A stretch of DNA of 64,000 nucleotides from Patiria miniata (taxonomy: Eukaryota; Echinodermata; Asteroidea; Valvatida; Asterinidae). The DNA lies in the NCBI RefSeq assembly GCF_015706575.1, contig NW_024037064.1, positions 14,733,606-14,797,605 on the forward strand, given 5' to 3'. Positions 30,733 to 41,860 of the stretch are shown piece by piece; positions within the stretch are counted from its first letter, which is position 1; the number at the start of each line of letters is the position of its first letter. The notes below the pieces were generated by a model. It made no database searches, was not told the origin of the DNA, and worked only from the letters and a program-made list of their open reading frames with translations. The translations under genes and the position numbers were made by a program.

Positions 30733-31354
30733 TAGTTCAACTCAACCAAATTGTGAATAAAGTTGCCGGAGATGATTGCTCACTCATGCAACTCAGAACA
30801 GCCTGCTATGTGTCATTGAAGTTTGCCCTTTTGTTAAGCACAATGAGATTGCTGAAATCAAAGCCAATCACATCATACCTCTACCAGACGCACAAGGTCT
30901 TAAAATTTTTATTCCAAAGTCTAAAACCGACATTTTCAGAGAGGGCAATGTAGCATTTCTTCCCACCTCACAGAGTTTCTATTCCCCATATGTTATTCTG
31001 ACAAGATTTATGAAACAGCTAGGGATCAGTATAGGTGACGATCAGTTCATTTTTACTCCTCTTACTTTCTGTTCTGCCTCCAATTCTTACAAGCGTACCC
31101 AGAACAAACCTCTTAGTTACACAAGATCAAGAGAGTTGTTTTTTGATGCACTTAAATCAATCGGAGTTGAAGATGTGAAACGTTTTGGCCTTCATAGTTT
31201 GCGGTCAGGAGGGGCCACACGCTTAGCTAACAACAAAATTCCAGAGGAACTTATAATGCAACATGGCCGGTGGAAGACCACTACGGCAAAGAATCGATAT
31301 ATTAAGAGAAACTTAACCACACGTCTTCAAGTGTCAAAAGCTGTCTATAACTGA
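30733..31354 (+). pseudogene. Tyrosine recombinase, C-terminal catalytic part
   Basis: Continuation of the gene cut at 4961. The first stretch (LNQIVNKVAGDDC) is in the frame left by the N-terminal part. A one-base change at about 30825-30840 moves the catalytic domain to another frame, where the recombinase signature is clear: HSLR (His-x2-Arg), HGRW and the nucleophile tyrosine in NRYI, ending at stop 31354. The first catalytic arginine would lie near the frame change. Confidence 0.85.
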
Positions 31355-33590
31355 GTAAAAAAAAAAAAGTTATGCCAAGTGGTACGTAAGATGTATAAGA
31401 AGTCGTAATATGTATAATGGACTTGGGCAAGAGTAAAATAATTACATAATTATGTATCAAAAGTGAGAATAATTTTTTTTGGGCCATATGTAATATGTAT
31501 GACCAAAAAAAGGGTCCGTTTCTTTTAATATCAGTATGATGTTCCCAGGCAGAAAACCTGAAGGGCCGAGATGGCCAAGGTCGGGCAGTTGCCCAGTGCA
31601 GCCCCTGTGGCTATGGTTTAATATGTTAAAAGAAAAAAAAAGTGGTATGAAGCAACTTCTTGGTTACTGTTTTACTTAAATCTAATGTTTGTTAAAAAAA
31701 AAAACTCTCGCCATAGGCACTCAGCAAACGACGGACAATTTTGTCGTCGATGCTGAGGCAAACGTAATGTATGGTCACGATGACAATGCCATCAAAAGCA
31801 TTCACCTGACATCCGGAGATGGATGTCAGGGACGGTTCTGGCGTCTTAAACACGACATCGAATCAATTCCCTGGCAGGGGCTGGACAGCCGACAGGTGGT
31901 CCTTGGTCGCAATTCCTAGCTTACTTACTTCCGAGGAAAAAAAACGTGTTTCGGCGTAACTTCGCCACCGAACCGCAGCTCGACGGCGCACTCTTTATAT
32001 CGGAGAGATGGCATCTTGCCTATCTCTGACAAGGAAACAAAAATCGAAGAAAAAGAAATTCACCGGTTGCAATTAGCAACAAACAAATACACAGGCCGGT
32101 GAATACTCCTGGTAAAACACCGACCAGTTACTAATATGATTACTGCAGGATGCAACTGCCACCCTGCTGCAATAAGAAAAAAAAGGACAGTCATCAAATT
32201 GCTGATCAACAAGGAATTTATATTATGCAAGTGCAAAATGCACAGAGCCTATATGTACAAGATGGCGTGGAAGGCAAGGCTTTTGACCTTCACACTATAC
32301 AAAAAACAACCAGAACAGAAAACCCCGTAGAGTTACGCACACGACTGTTGTTGCGTAAACCACGGGTAACTGAATCAGAAGAAAGGAAAGGCCGTGCACT
32401 GCCCGGCGTGAACAAAAGAAGAGCTGAACAAAGGAATACACTGGCTAATACTGTACCGTGTGTTCAGCCAGCTACGAAAACACAACCCACAAACCCCTCC
32501 AAATCCACCAAAAATCCAATAAAAAAAATCAAACGAAAAGTAGACAGACTTTGTCTATAAACTGACCAAAACCCCTGGTAGAAATATAAACTCGGGAAAT
32601 GCTCTGTAGAATGACTACGCTTCAAAAAAACACGGAGCTCCTGGAAGTCATTCAGTTTTAGCCAAAAGGCCGAGAAGCGATAACGATTAATATTAAAACA
32701 ATAGCCCGGAAAGGGATTATTCGCCTAGAAATATTGTATGCTATTGTTCTTCTTCTTATTATTTTTTTTGCTTTTTTTGTTTCCTGGTGTGAAAAAAAAA
32801 GGACTCGTGCGCGTCCACCGCAAACTCAACGAAACCCGTGGAGAGAGAGAGATGAGCAAGAAATCTCCGGCTTTCTCAGATTAACAGAGACATATACATT
32901 CTTAAAAATATTTCTACCATGCATTTTCATACACCTCGATCATATTTCACCAAGAATCTTGATGAAAAAATTCCACACACCAAAAAATGGGATCAATCCA
33001 TTATTGAGCGAGAGCGTCGGCACTAAATACCTTACGTACGATGTACCGGGACAAGCATATCAATAGATGGCGCCCTTCAACACTCCCGGTCATCGCGCCT
33101 CGGCGTTTCCCATCTGGGTATTTCTCATGCCCTGCCAATGGGTCCCACTTTTGGGGAGGGGAAATACTTCAGTTTGTCAGTAAGCTCCCTGGTCGAGTGG
33201 TTAGAAAGCACCCCAAAAAAAACACGGGAAAAAAAAACGAGTGACAAACATACGGATTTCCCTGGTTGCTATTTATGTTTGTTTTGTAATAAAGACAATA
33301 ATCACACACACACCCATTCGCGGACAAAATGTCACGGGTCCCTTTTTACGTTCCCCGCTATATCCTGAGACGAGCAGCCAATAATTATTACATAATCGAC
33401 TTGGAAACTTTGCAGACCAGACATGTTACTTGACTCACACTTTACATACTAAGATAGAGCCCAATTTAAAAAAACCAAATAATACAATCCTGAAAAGGGT
33501 GACCCGAATTTTATGTGAAAAGAGAAGGGGGAATAAAGTGAAAGAGAAATGAGTGGAAATAAGGGAGGGGAAAAACAACACTAAGAACAC
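31355..33590. other. Downstream of the YR element; no confident gene
   Basis: AT-rich 3' sequence follows the recombinase. Two open stretches, 31689-31919 and 32150-32560 (basic C-terminus PSKSTKNPIKKIKRKVDR), have no domain I recognise and may be fragments of a retroelement ORF. The 3' repeats of the YR element should be here but were not identified. A stretch GGTCGAGTGGTTAG at 33193 resembles a tRNA A-box only. Confidence 0.4.
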
Positions 33591-33604
33591 CAGTGCTGTA
33601 GGTC

Positions 33605-33745
33605 TCGAGACCGGTCTCGGTCTCGGTCTCGAGACCACTTTTTGCCGGTCTCGGTCTCGGTCTCGGGAGCTGTGGTCTCGGTCTTGGTCTCGGTCCCCTT
33701 TGGTCTCGATATTTTGGCTGGTCTCGAGTCGAGACCAGCCAAAAA
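33605..33745. repeat. GGTCTC-rich satellite-like block
   Basis: More than ten GGTCTCG hexamers/heptamers on both strands (including CTCGAGACC palindromes) form interleaved direct and inverted repeats. The unit is self-complementary when phased, so the block can fold strongly. Confidence 0.85.
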
Positions 33746-33749
33746 GTGA

Positions 33750-33782
33750 GGGGGGCGGATTCCGCCCCCGGCCCTTTTCGGG
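33750..33782. mobile_element. Right end of a second piggyBac-type MITE
   Basis: GGCGGATTCCGCC followed by CCCGGCCCTTTTCGGG and TTAA (33783-33786) repeats, inverted, the left terminus of the MITE at 9346. The GGTCTC block is probably the interior of this copy. I do not find its left TTAACCC end. Confidence 0.65.
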
Positions 33783-33786
33783 TTAA

Positions 33787-34099
33787 GTAAAGAATCAGTT
33801 TAGGGCAAATGTGATTGCAGTGTGATGCTAATGGACATGTCTCTCTTCACTTTCTAGTGAGTGAGGCATAGTCCAATAACCATTGCTCCTCTTCTTATAT
33901 TTCTCGTTTTTATTGTGGGATGATCTGTTGAAACAAGCACTTTATAGCCATCCTCATTGATTCCAATTACAACTGAGATTTAAATCTTATGAATCCAGAC
34001 TGAAACATTATTTTTACCGTCAGATTTCGTATTTTGAATATGGGGAACAATTCAACTTTTTTTTCCCTAGAAATATTGGTGATTTTTTTGTATTTTTCT
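33787..34099. other. Unassigned spacer before LINE A
   Basis: About 310 bp of AT-rich sequence without open frames or repeats that I recognise. Confidence 0.5.
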
Positions 34100-34101
34100 T
34101 T

Positions 34102-36990
34102 TCAATTTAAATCGCGCAGGAAGTGATAATGACTGTTTATTATGAATGAGTACTGCAAAGCAGTGCAATGTATATCTGTGCGTGGGAGCGCCACAGTGAC
34201 CTGGTTTAGAAACAAGTTGTAGATGTTATTTACAGTGACGGTGTTCCAGTTGATTGTCCAAACATTAGGAAGAGCAAGAATCAGTTTACAGAAAGTGACA
34301 TAGATACGAGGAACCGTCGAAGAGTGAGGAAGGCTATTAGAAAAAAAGACCAGACGGAAGGAAGTTACGAAGGGAAAAGGAACACCAAAAAAAGAGCTAA
34401 AAAACTCCAAGGCGGAGCTACAGGACTGCAAAGACAGCTGAAACCCTTAATGAAAAGGGCATCAGCTTTAAATCTGATGTTGGTAACGCCAAGTCCACCG
34501 CTGTCAACAGACTGACAAACAGTGGACCGGCGTACCAGTTCCGTCTTACCAGACCAGAGAAAGGAGAAGATGATCTTGTTGATCTTCTTTTCAACGGTGA
34601 CTGGCAGCGGATAAACAGGAGCTATATACAAAATGTAAGAAAAAAGAACTGTATTAATTACTAACACTTTGCCAATTTACGATAAAAAGCGTTTACTCCA
34701 ACTTTCCACAGAAGAGATTACTAAGCTGCTCTCTCCATTCGCCTAAAGTATAACCTTTAGACTTAGTTACATTAAGACGAGAACCGCTAGCTCCTTGAAA
34801 CATGCTAGTAATATTAAATAATCTGTGAAGAGAAGGAACATTTCGAACGATACAAGTTGTATCGTCCGCATATTGAAGTATTTTAAACTGCATGTCGTTA
34901 CTTACTGGAATAAAAATGCCTTGAATTCCCTTTTCGTTGCGGACAGCCGCTGCGAAGGGCTCAATTAAAGCTACATAGAGAAGAGGTGACGGGGGACATT
35001 CCTGTCTAACACCTTTCTGTAAAGAGAACAGATTAGAAAGAAAACCATTAGCAAGAACTTTGCTAAAAATATCCGTATATAAGATTTTCAGCCACTTAAT
35101 AAAGTTAAGCCCAAAACCAAATTTGTACAGCACTTTGTAAAGAAATGACCAATTCACTCGATCAAACGCTTTCTGCTGATCCAGCGAGATGCATGAGCAG
35201 AGTGTTTAAATTTCTCTCCTTTGCATAAAAAAACGAGGTCCCGCAGAAGTCGGGCGTTATCCTGTATGGATCTCCCTTTGACTCCGCAGGTCTGAAAAGG
35301 ACTAATAATCGTGGATAAAACAGAAGAAAGACGGTTACAGAGCGTTTTGGCAAGAATTTTATAATCTACATTCAATAATGAAATCGGCATTTTGTTTTGA
35401 GGCAAAGAAAGGTCCCCTGGCTTATCCAACAAGGTGATAATGCCGGTCCTTTGTGAATTGGCTAAAATATGAAGATCAAAAGAAATGTTAAAAACAATAA
35501 GGAGATCAGGACAAATAAGATCCCAAAAAGTGGAATAAAATTCCTTCGGTAATCCATCGCTACCAGGGCTTTTGCCGTTTAGCATGCCGCGTAAAGCTGC
35601 ATCAAGTTCATTAGTATCGAAAGGAACCTCCAGATTATTAATGTTCTCTTCTGTAAGAGTGCTCGAAATCTGGTCTAAAAATAAAGATTGAAAGCTATCA
35701 ACAGTATCGTCTGCTGAAAAAAGAGATGCATAAAAATCTTTATGAATATTAATAATTTCTAAAGGTGAAGATGAAACAGACCCGTCAGGGCGTTTAACTG
35801 TTGGGATGGATAAAGCTTTCTTGTGATTAAATTCGGTACGAAACAGAATTGCTAGATGGGTGCTCTCCTTCATTTAGATGAAAAATGCGAGATCGTACCG
35901 TCGCTCCTTCAGCTAGAAAATTGTCTAACTCAGCAAGTTGAAGCTTAATCTGGTTATACTCGGCAAGAATGTTTTTATCTTTGCTCCCTTGGTTGAGAAG
36001 GGCGGTAACCCGTTCCAAGGAAGCAAGAAGACGAACTTTGTCTTTCTTTCTATTGTTTGAAAGACGGCAAGAATGGGCTATAATCATTTTTTTTTTGCTG
36101 CGAAGCTTCACTTCCTCCCACCAATCTAACTCGTTGTCAAAACCTTCTTTTTAGTTCTCCACCCTGTATATGCTCTCTTAAAATCTGTTTGAAAAAGGGG
36201 ATCAGTTAAAGAAGAAGTATTACATTTCCAGTACCTCTTTCCTCTTTCTGGAAGAGGAGAAGGATTAATATTTAAAACGACTCCATCATGATCTGAGAAA
36301 TAAACAGGCAGATGTGTAATAGAGGAAGAATTTAAGGTATTAGAAATGTAGAATCGGTCAAGCCGACTGCAAATATTATTTGAAGCATTTCTCCAGGTAA
36401 AATATCTATCTTGAGGATAGGTGGTCCTCCAGGGATCTATGAGAGAAAATTCGTCACACACCAAACTAAGTTCCTGGTGACCTATGTCGCATATAACAGA
36501 GGAATTACCTATTCTGTCAAGAGTAGAATTAAAACACAATTGAAATCTCCAGCTAAAATGAATGGGCAGTTACCTAAAGGTACTGCGAAAGGTTATTAAA
36601 AAAAGTTATTTTTATGCGGGGGGTCGTTTGGCGCATAAACTGAAATGAGTTTTATGCGTCCACCCGACTCTTTTAAAAAACAGCTCACAATTCTGCCCTG
36701 AGAATCAAAATTAACGTCGGACAATTTAAAAGAAGCACGAGGAATAGAAATAATAACAGTGCCGCAAGAAGAGGATGTGCCATAGCTGGCAAACATTTCC
36801 CCTCTCTACTCCTTTTTCCAAAGTTGGAGATCAGAGGGGCACGTAGTGTGGCACTCCTGTAAAAAAAAATACATCGTAATTTAGACAAAGATTAAAAATG
36901 TGTTGACTTTTATTAAAATCACGCATACCATTAACATTTAAAGTTAAATGGAGATCATTGTGCTAAAAAATATAAAAACCTGGAGAAAGT
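34102..36990 (-). pseudogene. LINE A ORF2: AP endonuclease, reverse transcriptase
   Basis: In order: endonuclease pieces (36888-36596, with IPRASFKL, RIKLISVYAPND; 36539-36126, with DRFYISN and YFSDHDGV), a linker (36111-35827), RT palm/fingers (35873-35154: GKSPGSDGLPKEFY, MPISLLNVDYKILAKTL), RT catalytic box YADD (35157-34693) and thumb/C-terminal pieces to 34102. At least five frame changes or stops separate these. ORF2 would nick target DNA and prime reverse transcription there. Confidence 0.85.
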
Positions 36991-37016
36991 TCGTTAAAAA
37001 TAAAAAAAAAGGTTAT

Positions 37017-38572
37017 TTACAGGTAGTTCTTGTAGAATACTGCCTGTTTCCGCAGAGCTTTGTCTGAGTGCTGCCGAGAAATGTGCCGGGTCCACCTGGT
37101 GGGAACACACGCCGAGTGTGGACACCAGGGGCACTTCACCTGAGTTAGTGAAGCGTCTTTGTGCACACTCAACCTGTGTCCAGAAAACCCAGACCACGTC
37201 TGGGATTTAAAACGGCATCTTGGTGCCCTGCATCTTGCAGGCTCGCTGAGTCCTGGGAGCTTCAGCGAGCTAAGATAATTTAATACTTTTCCTATTTTCA
37301 TAGGGTTTACCCCCGACGCCTCATCATTGTCCGTCGAGTCCTGCTCTTGCTTGGACTCAGATGAAGCGTCAGAGGACGAGGAAGAGGAAGAACTGCCTGA
37401 GTTAGAGGCGGAAGAGTTAACGGTTGTAACCTGCTCCGCTGGAGGGGAGGAGTCCATGGATGACACGCTCTCTAGATCCGAACCAAAAATGTCAGATGCT
37501 GTTGGAGTGGCCCTTTTGCTAGAAGGGGGCCTCTTGAGTTGATCTTGCCCGTTTGGTTGGCCGTTTCTTCTTACGGGCCAATCTTAAACCGTCGTCCTGC
37601 TCTGGGGCCTGCACGTTTTTACAGTCCTCCCTGTCACAGACTAGGGAAGGAGGGAGGGCCATTCATGCCCTTACAGATGGCACACTCCAACACTCTAAAG
37701 GATGAATCAAAGGGAATGGTTGATTTACAAGCATAGCAACAAATGCTAGGGTGAAATGGGCCAGAGGGTCGCTTACATTTTGAACAGGGGGTTATTGGTA
37801 GTTCTTTGTCTGGTTCTAAGGGTTCCGGTGTAGGGGGGCTCTGGGGCTGGGCGCTCCTCCGCTGCTGGTGGTGCTGCTGCATTGGGAGTGGACGATGATG
37901 TGCTTTGTTAGCAAAGGACTTGGGGCAGGCTTGAAAGCCATGCCCGTCCTCCCCGCAGAAAGTGCAGACAGTGCTGTTGGGACACTCGTTGGCGATGTGT
38001 CCAACCTGCAAACATTTAAAACACTTGATAGTATTGCATTCCTTTGCAAAAAGGCCCTGTTGGCCACACCGGGCACAAGTGCGGATCTGGCCTGGATACG
38101 AAATCCGGGCGTTCCTATCTCCAATGCGAATAACAGTAGGGATGGGCGTGTTGATCCACATCCTATACTGTCTAGTACCGTTAATTAAAAACGGTTGGGT
38201 TGTCTCCATACGTGGTGAAACGGCCAGCGATCACCTGGCTGTACCTACCTAGAATATTACGTACTATACTATCATGAATAGACTTGCTAACGTAATGTAC
38301 AGTTATGATCATGACATCATTAAATTTTGTGACGGTGCATTTGTCTAGTGTAGTTACTTTAGGATAGAACTCCTTACACAAAAGTGATGACTTGTATACT
38401 ATCTCAAATTTGTTACCTCAAATTTGTTACCTGGCAATGGCTGGATAGCTGCCAGGTGCTCCTTCGCTTTAACGCCAATGTCGTGAAGCTTAGAAAACAG
38501 CAACTTGGGGGTCGTCTGCTCCTCAAACTGAACTTCCATGGCTCTATCTCTATATAAGGCACTAACGGCCAT
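37017..38572 (-). pseudogene. LINE A ORF1: RNA-binding multi-zinc protein
   Basis: Start ATG 38572 lies in a strong context (ACCATGG). An RRM-like N-terminal region is followed by three knuckles in 38209-37634 (CARCGQQG, CFKCLQVGH, CTFCGEDGH). A second cysteine-rich module follows (CSKCKRPSG ... CYACK ... CAICK), then a serine/acidic stretch, and two C2H2-like fingers near the C-terminus (CRAPRCRF...H; CPWCPHSACV...H), ending at 37017. A 14-bp tandem duplication (38403-38430) shifts the frame after codon ~50. The C-terminal part lies in another frame. The protein would coat element RNA. Confidence 0.8.
38403..38430. repeat. 14-bp tandem duplication in LINE A ORF1
   Basis: CTCAAATTTGTTAC occurs twice in direct succession. 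LINE C has one copy at the corresponding place. The extra 14 bp disrupt the frame. Confidence 0.9.
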
Positions 38573-38634
38573 GGTACTTTCTGTTAAGAGTAAACACCTG
38601 AAAAAGGGAAAATCAAAAAGCAAGTCAAAATATC

Positions 38635-39063
38635 GTCAGTCACAACTGCTGACTGACAGTAAATAAAATTCAAGCCACTTGCACGGCCAACTAGAAATAT
38701 ATATACAAAGGGAGAAGAGCGAAGCTATCTGCTCTTTCTATTTCCCCCGGAAAAAGCTACCTGCTAATTAGATCAAAGGAAAAACCAAGGAAGAGCAAAC
38801 TGCTAAACCTGGGGCTAAACAAGAAAAATATACACTGTACCCCTAAGCTACCTGCTTAGAAGGGCTATATGAAAAAAAAATGGCGTTCTCCTTGAACAAT
38901 AAAACCCAACAGCACACGGACTTTTACGTGTTCTGGGTAGGGGAAAAAAACAAAACTGCACACACCCCGTGCAAAAAGGATAGGGCCGTACAACTGCTAC
39001 GGCCCCAACAAAAAGGCGAGAATAAAGGACCACTGGGCTGTGGCAACCAGTGCACACAGCCCA
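38635..39063 (-). promoter_or_regulatory. Stem-loop array in the LINE A leader
   Basis: At least four clear stem-loops with different stems: 38635-38657 (8-bp arm GTCAGTCA, loop CAACTGC), 38715-38736 (AAGAGC arm), 38843-38859 (CTAAGC arm, loop TACCT) and 38983-39005 (8-bp arm GGGCCGTA, loop CAACTGC). Another at 39035-39062 (GGGCTGTG arm) has a longer loop. Weaker AGC-TACCT-GCT and AGC-AAACT-GCT units lie between. Sense RNA (minus strand) would show loops starting GCAG. Confidence 0.75.
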
Positions 39064-39666
39064 CTACAAAAATGGAATAAAAAAACACTGAAAAATATTG
39101 CTTAAAAATACTCCAATAAAATAGAAAAAGGGACCAGCTAGGTCTATAACACTAATCTAAACTTACGATAAAGGTAGAAAAAGCAAAAAAGGGCGAAAAT
39201 CTCGCAGCTCCGAGAGACAAACGTCCGGCAATACCTGAAAAGAACAGATACGGTTTTTAAATGGTTTATTTCTTGCGAAAAAAACCTTCATCAATATATA
39301 CAATTTTACAAAAACAAATTTACAGATTGAAAAAAAAAGGTACACATCAAAATTACAACACCTTATTTGCATAAGTTTGAAGAAAAACAAAAACACTTCT
39401 CACTTTGGATATGAATCGGTATTTCAAAATATTTAGAAAAATCTGTTTGCTATTTAACCCACCACCAAATAAAATTGAATTCTGACCAAAAATTTTACAT
39501 TGAAAATTCAAAGAAAATTCTCTCTTCAAAAGGGGACAGTTTCTTCAAAATTCTCGAATTGCCAAGACAAAGGAAAACAAACCCACCACCAATGCTATTA
39601 ACCTCTCTTCAATTTTCTAGGTATCTAAGTTTGTTGGTAAACTGTCGAAACGAAACTCTGAATCAG

Positions 39667-41575
39667 TCAAAACGAAGAATGGACTGGTAAGGCGGCTGAG
39701 GAATCAGGTACTTTTTGAGACGGCTTTATGTCATGTTTCGCACCATTTCTTGCAAACAAAATTGTCCTTCGAAAGATACTTAACTGTCGTGCCGTCTCAA
39801 CCTCCAGTGCTTTTGATTTTGGCTTTGGAAACAACGAGTAGATTAGCGTGTCCGTGTCGGGCGCGTACGCGCGTGTTTTATTTAACCCGCCCAAGTAATG
39901 ACCGAGCCACTGGCCCACCGGCTTGACCACACCGCACTCGACGAAAACATGCTCTAACGTCTCAAGCCGAGCGCAGTGTGGACACAGACCCCGGTCTTTG
40001 GACTGTTTACGGAGTCTGTGGCCGGTGGGCAGCACGCTGTGTACAACTCGAAAGTTTAGTGCAGCATGAGCATTGGACAATACTACACAGCGTTCAAGAC
40101 CATGCCGTGGCCCAGTCTTTACCGGGGTGGGAGCGCTGTACCTGGGGCTCTGATCCTTTGGACTCGATTATGGTTGCAAGGTGTTCTTTGAGTTTAACCC
40201 GTCGGCAGTCTTCAACGAAATCTCCGTGTTTCCGGAAATTGAACAAAATAGAACGATAAAAGACAGGTTGGGTATCACAGTGTGGCAGGTTCTCGCGCGC
40301 CAACGACGGGTCTACACTCTCCGTAGAGACAGACCGCACCAGTAGCGCGCAAGAACCCGCCACTTACCAGGTTTGTTTGAAAGAATACTGGCGACGTGAA
40401 CACCCTGCAAGGCGGCAATCTTACTGTCGATGTCGACCATCCCCATGGAGGGAGGTACATGGTCTCCCGGCTGACATATTCTGTTTTGTGCCCCCAAACG
40501 AAACTGAAAATCAAGCTGTTGATTTTTCCAAGTTTCTCTTTTGGGGGCGGGGCAACTTCAGCTAAATACCAAATTTTCAAAATAACGAACGTATTAATCA
40601 CTTGAACCCTCCTCTTCATCGAAAAATCACAATCTTCCCAGTCCTTCATGCACTTTCCCAATTTGCCCAATTTCTCCTCCCACATGTTATTATTAATGTT
40701 CCCATAACCAAAAGAAATACCAACAATTTTGGCTGAAGTTACCCAAGAAATGTCAACCGGGCCACTTGGTCGGTTTTTCCATCGACCAAGGAACACGCCA
40801 CTCGTTTTCGGCTGGTTCAGCTTTGCGCCTGATGCGCGCTCGTATCTCTCGACCAGCGGAAAACTACGGACGATAGATCTATCGTCCGTCAATATGAGGG
40901 TGGTATCATCAGCATACATCGAAACACTGGCTTCAGTGCCCCCCGGTAATTTAACACCCTTGATTTTGGGGTCGGCCCTAATCGTGCACCCTAGGGGCTC
41001 AAGGGCAAAGATGTACAGAAGCGGCGAAAGCGGACAGCCCTGTCGAACCCCCCGGAATAGCGAAAAGGGACGGGAGATGTGCCCTTTGCAAATCACACTA
41101 CTCTCAATATCAGTGTACAAAATTGTCACCCATTTTCTGAATTTTCACCGAAGCCAAGGGTCCCGAGGATCTGCTGAAGATACCCCCAATCGACTCTGTC
41201 AAAGGCTTTTTGCTGGTCGAGCGATACGAACGCAGCGCACATGTTTTTCTGATCTACATAACTCTGAACGTTGCGAAGGAGATGTGCACTGTCCAGTATG
41301 ATTCTCCCCGCCACCGAGCATGTCTGATCGTCATGGACGATGCTGGGCAAAATTTTGCGCATTCTGGTGGCGAGGATTTTAGCATTGATTTTGTAATCGA
41401 CGTTCAACAGTGATATGGGCCGCCAATTAGTTAACTCTTCCCGACTACCTTTATTTCTTGTACAACAACGTGACGAGACCCAACCTTTGACTTTGACTAA
41501 GACTGCCATTTTGAAACACACTATTGACCATGTCACAGTAACTTGGCCCATATCATTGAAGAACGTCTTGTAGAA
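39667..41575 (-). pseudogene. LINE B ORF2, RT core to C-terminus
   Basis: From the DIRS junction onwards: NDMGQ, RPISLLNVDYKINAKIL, SLDQQKAFDRVDW, then RGVRQGCPLSPLLY and the catalytic YADDTTLIL (about 40900). A thumb follows, and a C-terminal CCHC (CPHCARLETLEHVFVEC, about 39970). Two frame changes near 41126 and 40275 break the frame. Confidence 0.85.
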
Positions 41576-41637
41576 TCTATAACTTAAACGAGAGTAACGA
41601 AGTTTAATTGTGATTCTACCGACCATTACCATAATGA

Positions 41638-41745
41638 GGAGTCAGGTGAGATTGTCTTGTCTGGTATTTGAGGAACGCACTCATTCAAAGAAAGAATGCA
41701 CTTGGTGCGCATATAAATGGGGCCGTGCCCGTTCAACCGTCAGTG
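41638..41745. repeat. DIRS inverted terminal repeat, left
   Basis: This 108-bp segment is inverted at 45369-45476. A TATAAA-like box (CATATAAATG) lies within both copies and may be the promoter. Confidence 0.9.
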
Positions 41746-41860
41746 TTTAAAGCAATCGCATTACACTGGCTCACCAACAAGGGTGGGCAAAGTTCTAGGC
41801 TTGATTCATGAATGTTGAAAACGAGGGAGGGTAGCTACCTGACTCCTCATTACGGGAATT

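Larger units (their letters stand above)
34100..39262 (-). mobile_element. LINE A (Tx1/L1-like non-LTR retrotransposon), 3'-incomplete
   Basis: Reading on the minus strand: stem-loop leader (39262-38573), zinc-knuckle ORF1, then ORF2 with AP endonuclease and RT. It is closely related to LINE C. Compared with C, similarity ends at about 34110, within ORF2; LINE C continues about 0.5 kb of coding sequence further. A missing 3' end is unusual for LINEs, which normally lose the 5' end, so a later deletion is likely. LDQQKAFDRV-type RT wording and the zinc-finger ORF1 suggest the Tx1 branch of L1-like elements. Confidence 0.8.

Noticed and set aside
635..31354. LTR retrotransposon
   Set aside because: The 174-bp repeats are both at the 5' end, and a tyrosine recombinase rather than an integrase follows the RNase H.
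32150..32560. 136-aa basic ORF as a real gene
   Set aside because: No domain, and composition fits AT-rich non-coding sequence; not supported as a CDS.
33193..33214. tRNA gene or tRNA-derived SINE head
   Set aside because: GGTCGAGTGGTTAG resembles an A-box, but no B-box or cloverleaf follows.
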